The notes under the pieces were generated by a model. The model was not told the DNA's origin, searched no databases, and was given only the letters and a program-made list of their open reading frames with translations. Positions 46,611 through 50,364 of a stretch of 50,364 nucleotides of DNA are shown piece after piece. The stretch is taken from NCBI GenBank assembly GCA_964619055.1, contig CAZUDB010000021.1, positions 1 through 50,364 of the forward strand, in the 5' to 3' direction. Origin of the DNA: CAYVUM01 sp964619055. Lineage in GTDB: Bacteria; Pseudomonadota; Alphaproteobacteria; Rhodospirillales; Defluviicoccaceae. The stretch's first letter is position 1; each line of letters begins with the position of its first letter. The translations under genes and the position numbers were made by a program.

Positions 46611-48833
46611 ATGCGCCAGGACCCGAGCACAATCGCCAAAGGACTTGAAAAAGCCATCGAGCGCATTGTCTCGGCCAAGCACGGCGATCCATTCTCGTTT
46701 CTTGGCATGCACCGGGTTCCGGGCTCGGATGAGTGGGAGGTGCGGGCTTTTCTGCCCCAGGCTAAGAAGGCCTTCGTGATCGACACCGAACGCGGAGAAA
46801 CGCTGGCTGAACTTAAGCGTGTTCATCCGACAGGGGTATTCTCGGGCCGAACCGGCCGAAGCGGCCCGGCCTTTCGCTACCACCTTAAGATCGTTACCGA
46901 GACAACCGAGGTGGAGTTCGAGGACCCCTACCGATTTCCGCCGATCCTCGATGAGCTGGACGTTTTCCTTATCGCCGAAGGCAAGCATCTTCGCCTCGAC
47001 GAAAAGCTTGGCGCGCATGTCATGTCCGTCGACGGTGTTACCGGGGTCGGGTTCGCGGTTTGGGCGCCCAATGCGGCACGGGTCAGTGTCGTCGGAGACT
47101 TCAACGGTTGGGACGGCCGGCGCAATCCCATGCGGTTCCGGGTCGAGTGCGGTGTTTGGGAGCTGTTCCTCCCCAACATCGGCGAAGGCTCGCTCTACAA
47201 GTACGAGATTGCGACGCGCAAGAACGAGCTGCTGACGCTGAAGCTGGACCCCTTTGCGTTCCAGTGCGAGCAGTCGCCGGGTTCATCGGGCATCGTGTGT
47301 GAGCTGCGTCGTTACCGCTGGCAGGATGGCTCCTGGATGAGCCGACGCGCTGAAACGATCCGCCGTGACGCGCCGATCAGCATTTACGAAATGCACCTGG
47401 GATCATGGCAGCGCAACCGTGACACCGGCTCCAGCTATCTGAGCTACCGGGAAGCGGCGGAGCAGGTCGTGCCGTACGTTCGGGATTTGGGCTTCACCCA
47501 TATTCAATTGTTGCCCGTCGTCGAGCACCCGGTCGATGGTAGTTGGGGGTTCGAGCCCATCGGGCTCTACGCGCCGACCAGTCGCTTTGGCCGACCCGAT
47601 GACTTCCGGATGTTCGTCGAGCGCTGTCACGAGGCCGGCATCGGCATCATTATGGATTGGGTGCCCGCCCATTTTCCGGGCGATGCCCACGGGCTCGGCT
47701 ATTTCGACGGGACCCACCTGTACGAGTACAGTGACCCGCGGCAGGGCCGGCGCCCTGAGAGCGGCGCCTTGATCTACAGCTACGGCCGCTATGAAGTGTC
47801 CGACTATCTCATCAACAACGCGCTGTTTTGGTTGCAGGAGTACCACGTGGACGCGCTTCAGGTGGATTCTGTAGCCGCCATGCTCTACCTGGATTATAGC
47901 CGGCGCAACACGGACTGGGTGCCCAACCCCCACGGTGGCAATGAGAACCTGGAGGCAATTGCCTTCCTGCGGCGTTTCAACGAGGTGGTTTATGAGCATC
48001 ACCCGGACTGCGCCACACTCGCCGAAGAAAGTACGTCCTGGCCCATGGTATCCCGTCCCACTTATCTGGGCGGGCTCGGTTTTGGCTATAAGTGGAACTT
48101 GGCCTGGATGAACGACACCCTGGCGTACATGAGCCGGGATCCTATCTTCCGCAAATATATGCATGATCGCCTCACCTTCGGGATCATGAACGCGTTCAGC
48201 GAGAACTATGTGCTCGCGCTCAGCCACAATGAGGTGGTCCGCGGAAAGGGCTCGCTGATCAGGCGGATGCCCGGCGACCGCTGGCAGCGCTTTGCCAACT
48301 TGCGCTGCTACTACGCCTATATGTTCACCCATCCCGGCAAGAAATTGCTGTTCATGGGCAACGAGTTTGCACAGGAACGGGAATGGGACCATAACGGCAG
48401 CCTGGACTGGCATCTTCTTGACGACCCGCTACATGATGGTGTGCGCCGTTTGGTGCGGGATTTGAATAACCTGTATCGAACTGAAGCCGCTTTGCACGTT
48501 CTGGATTGTGAGCCGGGCGGGTTCGATTGGATCGACTGCACCGATATTGAAAAGAGCGTTTATTCATTTCTGCGCCGCGGTGCCGAAGGGCAGGGGTTTG
48601 TTGTGGTTGTTTGTAATTTCACGCCCGTTATTCGGCGCGGTTATCGAATCGGCGTTCCCGAGGGGGGGACGTACCGCGAACAGCTCAACACGGATTCCGC
48701 TCTTTATGGTGGCAGTGACGTGGGCAACGCCGGCGCCGTGCAATCCCGGTCCGTGGAGTGCCACGGCCGGCCGTTTTCCATCGACCTGATTTTGCCGCCC
48801 TTGGCGACGATCGTCCTCAAGCCGGAGCGGTAG
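46611..48833 (+). CDS. glgB: GlgB-like 1,4-alpha-glucan branching protein, catalytic residues altered
   Basis: A 740-residue protein with full GlgB layout: N1-domain (GDPFSFLGMHR), CBM48 (AVWAPNAARVSVVGDFNGWDGR), GH13 barrel and C-domain ending LPPLATIVLKPER. Length and overall similarity are typical of branching enzymes, but key sites differ. The nucleophile motif reads LQVDSVAAM: Asp419 is kept, while the near-invariant Arg two places before is Gln417. The third catalytic residue, normally Asp in SHDEVVHGKGS, is Asn540 (SHNEVVRGKGS), and the following His is Arg. Region I has GFEP for the usual GYQ. Glu472 is kept. It may be inactive, scaffold-like or altered in activity. Start ATG 46611; a GTG precedes it. 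Confidence 0.9.
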   Translation: MRQDPSTIAKGLEKAIERIVSAKHGDPFSFLGMHRVPGSDEWEVRAFLPQAKKAFVIDTERGETLAELKRVHPTGVFSGRTGRSGPAFRYHLKIVTETTEVEFEDPYRFPPILDELDVFLIAEGKHLRLDEKLGAHVMSVDGVTGVGFAVWAPNAARVSVVGDFNGWDGRRNPMRFRVECGVWELFLPNIGEGSLYKYEIATRKNELLTLKLDPFAFQCEQSPGSSGIVCELRRYRWQDGSWMSRRAETIRRDAPISIYEMHLGSWQRNRDTGSSYLSYREAAEQVVPYVRDLGFTHIQLLPVVEHPVDGSWGFEPIGLYAPTSRFGRPDDFRMFVERCHEAGIGIIMDWVPAHFPGDAHGLGYFDGTHLYEYSDPRQGRRPESGALIYSYGRYEVSDYLINNALFWLQEYHVDALQVDSVAAMLYLDYSRRNTDWVPNPHGGNENLEAIAFLRRFNEVVYEHHPDCATLAEESTSWPMVSRPTYLGGLGFGYKWNLAWMNDTLAYMSRDPIFRKYMHDRLTFGIMNAFSENYVLALSHNEVVRGKGSLIRRMPGDRWQRFANLRCYYAYMFTHPGKKLLFMGNEFAQEREWDHNGSLDWHLLDDPLHDGVRRLVRDLNNLYRTEAALHVLDCEPGGFDWIDCTDIEKSVYSFLRRGAEGQGFVVVVCNFTPVIRRGYRIGVPEGGTYREQLNTDSALYGGSDVGNAGAVQSRSVECHGRPFSIDLILPPLATIVLKPER

Positions 48834-48842
48834 GGCGAACAA

Positions 48843-49868
48843 TCACGGTGCGTCGGCGGACTCGGCCGCCAACTGTGCGACGACAAAGTTGCGATGCGCC
48901 TCCAGGGTCTGGCCGATCTGATCGGCAACTTCGAGGGCGTGTCGACCGTCTTGTCCCGACACTTTGGGCGGTGTTTTGTTCAGGATGCAAACCAGGAAGG
49001 ACTCGATTTCGGCGCGGAGGCTGTCGCTTTCGTCCACCTGCCGTTGGTCGATGGTGATATCGGCAAGCCCGGCCGTGTTGGTGGCGCCGGTCTTGCGCGC
49101 GATCAAAACCGAGCGTGCCACGAAATCCACGGCAACATAAGCATTGGACTGAAAGATCCGCATCTTGCGTTCGCTCTTGGTGGCAATGCGGCTTGCTGTG
49201 ATGCTGGCCACACAACCATTGGCAAAGCGCAACCGGGCGTTGGCTATATCCTCTCGGCTTGACAGCACAGGCGCCCCGGCGGCGTCGACACGTTCGACCG
49301 GTGCCGCCACCAAGCCCAGGATCAGGTCGATGTCATGGATCATCAGGTCCAGGACGATGGAGACGTCGGTACCGCGGCCACGGAAGGGGGAGATCCGGTT
49401 GGCCTCAATGTACAGGGGGCGGCTGACAACTTCGTCCATGACCGTCCTGACCCCGGAAAAGCGTTCCAGATGGCCCACCTGCAGAACGGCGCCGGAGCGT
49501 TCGGCCACGGAGATCAGATCGGCGGCGTGACCGATGTCCCCGGTCATCGGCTTTTCGAGCAGGACATGGACGCCTGCCTGCAGGAAATCGCGGGCGACGG
49601 CGTGGTGGGCGTGGGTTGGAACGGCGATACTCACCGCGTCCACCCGTCCAATCAAGGCCCGATGGTCCGTCTCCGCTGGCACCTGAAGCTCGCCCGCCAC
49701 CTCGGTGGCGCGATCGGGGTTGCTGTCACAGACGGCCACCAACTCGGAGATCGCCAAGTCCCGGTATTTTTGGGCGTGAAAGCGCCCGAAATGGCCAACG
49801 CCGATGGCGGCCGTCCGCAAGGTGGTTTTCTCTCCTGTGTCGGCCGAAGGGCCCGCCGCAACTGCCAT
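48843..49868 (-). CDS. Gfo/Idh/MocA family oxidoreductase (GnnA-like)
   Basis: A cytoplasmic NAD(P)-dependent oxidoreductase of about 341 residues. The Rossmann start AAIGVGHFGRFHAQKY, the EKP motif (VLLEKPMTGD) and the catalytic-side region DLMIHDIDLILGL are present. RGTDVSIVLDLMIHD and SSREDIANARLRFANG resemble GnnA, which oxidises UDP-GlcNAc at C3 on the way to the 2,3-diamino sugar of some lipid A types; in such genomes gnnA often lies near lpx genes, none of which is in the window. The substrate is therefore uncertain. ATG at 49868; two in-frame GTGs precede it. It converges on glgB with only 9 bases between. Confidence 0.88.
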   Translation of the reverse strand: MAVAAGPSADTGEKTTLRTAAIGVGHFGRFHAQKYRDLAISELVAVCDSNPDRATEVAGELQVPAETDHRALIGRVDAVSIAVPTHAHHAVARDFLQAGVHVLLEKPMTGDIGHAADLISVAERSGAVLQVGHLERFSGVRTVMDEVVSRPLYIEANRISPFRGRGTDVSIVLDLMIHDIDLILGLVAAPVERVDAAGAPVLSSREDIANARLRFANGCVASITASRIATKSERKMRIFQSNAYVAVDFVARSVLIARKTGATNTAGLADITIDQRQVDESDSLRAEIESFLVCILNKTPPKVSGQDGRHALEVADQIGQTLEAHRNFVVAQLAAESADAP

Positions 49869-49929
49869 CACCACACGATCTTCGTTACCGCGGATCCAAT
49901 GTGACCCGCTGATCGATCGTCGCCACCCG

Positions 49930-50364
49930 TCACGTGCGCTGGGCCAGTGGTTTGAAGGGGCGGCGGACAGATCCGGTGTAGAGCTGCCGGGGCCGGCCGA
50001 TTTTCTGAGTCGGGTCTTCGATCATCTCGTTCCACTGGGCGACCCAGCCAACAGTGCGCGCTACGGCGAACAACACGGTAAACATCGAGGTCGGAATGCC
50101 CATGGCCTTGAAAATGATTCCCGAATAAAAATCAACATTGGGGTAGAGTTTCTTCTGCACGAAGAAGTCATCCTCCAATGCGATTCTCTCCAGTTCCATC
50201 GCCAGACCCAACAGCGGCTCGTCACGGACGCCAAGCTCGTCCAAAACCTCATGGCAGGTCTCGCGCATAATGCGTGCCCGCGGATCGTAATTCTTATAAA
50301 CGCGGTGGCCGAAGCCCATAAGCCGGAACGGATCATTCTTGTCCTTGGCGCGGGCGACATATTC
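49930..50364 (-). CDS. gltA: Citrate synthase, 3' part (cut by the window edge)
   Basis: The C-terminal 144 residues of type II citrate synthase; the frame stays open to the window edge. It contains LMGFGHRVYKNYDPRA with the oxaloacetate-binding His, the catalytic-side Asp/Arg region KLYPNVDFYSGIIF with its key Asp, and the end GRPRQLYTGSVRRPFKPL. It condenses acetyl-CoA and oxaloacetate at the entry to the TCA cycle and should be hexameric and NADH-sensitive in this group. The 5' part lies beyond 50364. Malate synthase elsewhere in the window uses the same acetyl-CoA pool. Confidence 0.96.
   Translation of the reverse strand, partial: EYVARAKDKNDPFRLMGFGHRVYKNYDPRARIMRETCHEVLDELGVRDEPLLGLAMELERIALEDDFFVQKKLYPNVDFYSGIIFKAMGIPTSMFTVLFAVARTVGWVAQWNEMIEDPTQKIGRPRQLYTGSVRRPFKPLAQRT

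Overview
The window is GC-rich bacterial chromosomal DNA. Gene content and order point to an alphaproteobacterium, probably in or near the Rhodospirillales: pgsA-moaD-moaE, the DUF2849-cysI-DUF934-cysH sulfur operon, a sigma-54 type glnB-glnA unit, a GnnA-like oxidoreductase and a TreS-maltokinase fusion. This placement rests on gene families recalled from memory, not on a search. I see no tRNA, rRNA, CRISPR array, transposase or prophage.

Layout. 0.1-2.0 kb: a ComM/YifB AAA+ protein and a small conserved-looking gene. 2.0-6.9 kb: an accessory stretch with AT-rich spacers, a coiled-coil microprotein, a large protein joining a kinase-like domain, a TolB-like domain and TPRs, and a putative aerolysin-like pore-forming protein with a C-terminal helix-hairpin-helix region. 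7-8.3 kb: a DsbA-fold isomerase, a decayed gene ending in a VPLPA/PEP-CTERM-like sorting tail, and a consensus parS site inside a 32-bp palindrome. 8.3-16 kb: a 1163-residue two-headed glycosyltransferase overlapping malate synthase by ATGA, then divergent dihydroorotase and a GNAT protein. 16-19.8 kb: two short exported peptides sharing the C-terminus QCENCR, then a 900-residue exported membrane-anchored protein of unknown function.

19.8-25.1 kb (minus strand): a polar amino-acid ABC importer without an ATPase gene, a LOG-family protein, a HAD phosphatase, moaE, moaD and pgsA. 25.4-30.4 kb: the assimilatory sulfate reduction operon, a DmeF-like metal exporter and an exported protein. 30.5-35.7 kb (minus): modABC molybdate importer, glnA with a clear intrinsic terminator, and glnB behind a sigma-54 promoter. 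35.9-37.9 kb: an aminotransferase and a Cys-rich exported protein.

38.1-48.8 kb is a storage-polysaccharide operon of the GlgE type: a GT4 synthase (GlgA/GlgM-like), a free-standing GH13 protein, GlgE, a TreS-maltokinase fusion and GlgB. By family knowledge, GlgM and TreS-Mak both make maltose-1-phosphate, GlgE polymerises it and GlgB branches the product. The GlgB here has lost residues that are almost invariant in GH13 enzymes, including the third catalytic Asp, so its role is doubtful. The window ends with a GnnA-like oxidoreductase and the 3' part of citrate synthase.

The best candidates for undescribed biology are the QCENCR peptide pair, the kinase/TolB/TPR plus aerolysin-like neighbourhood, and the apparently disabled GlgB inside an otherwise intact GlgE operon.
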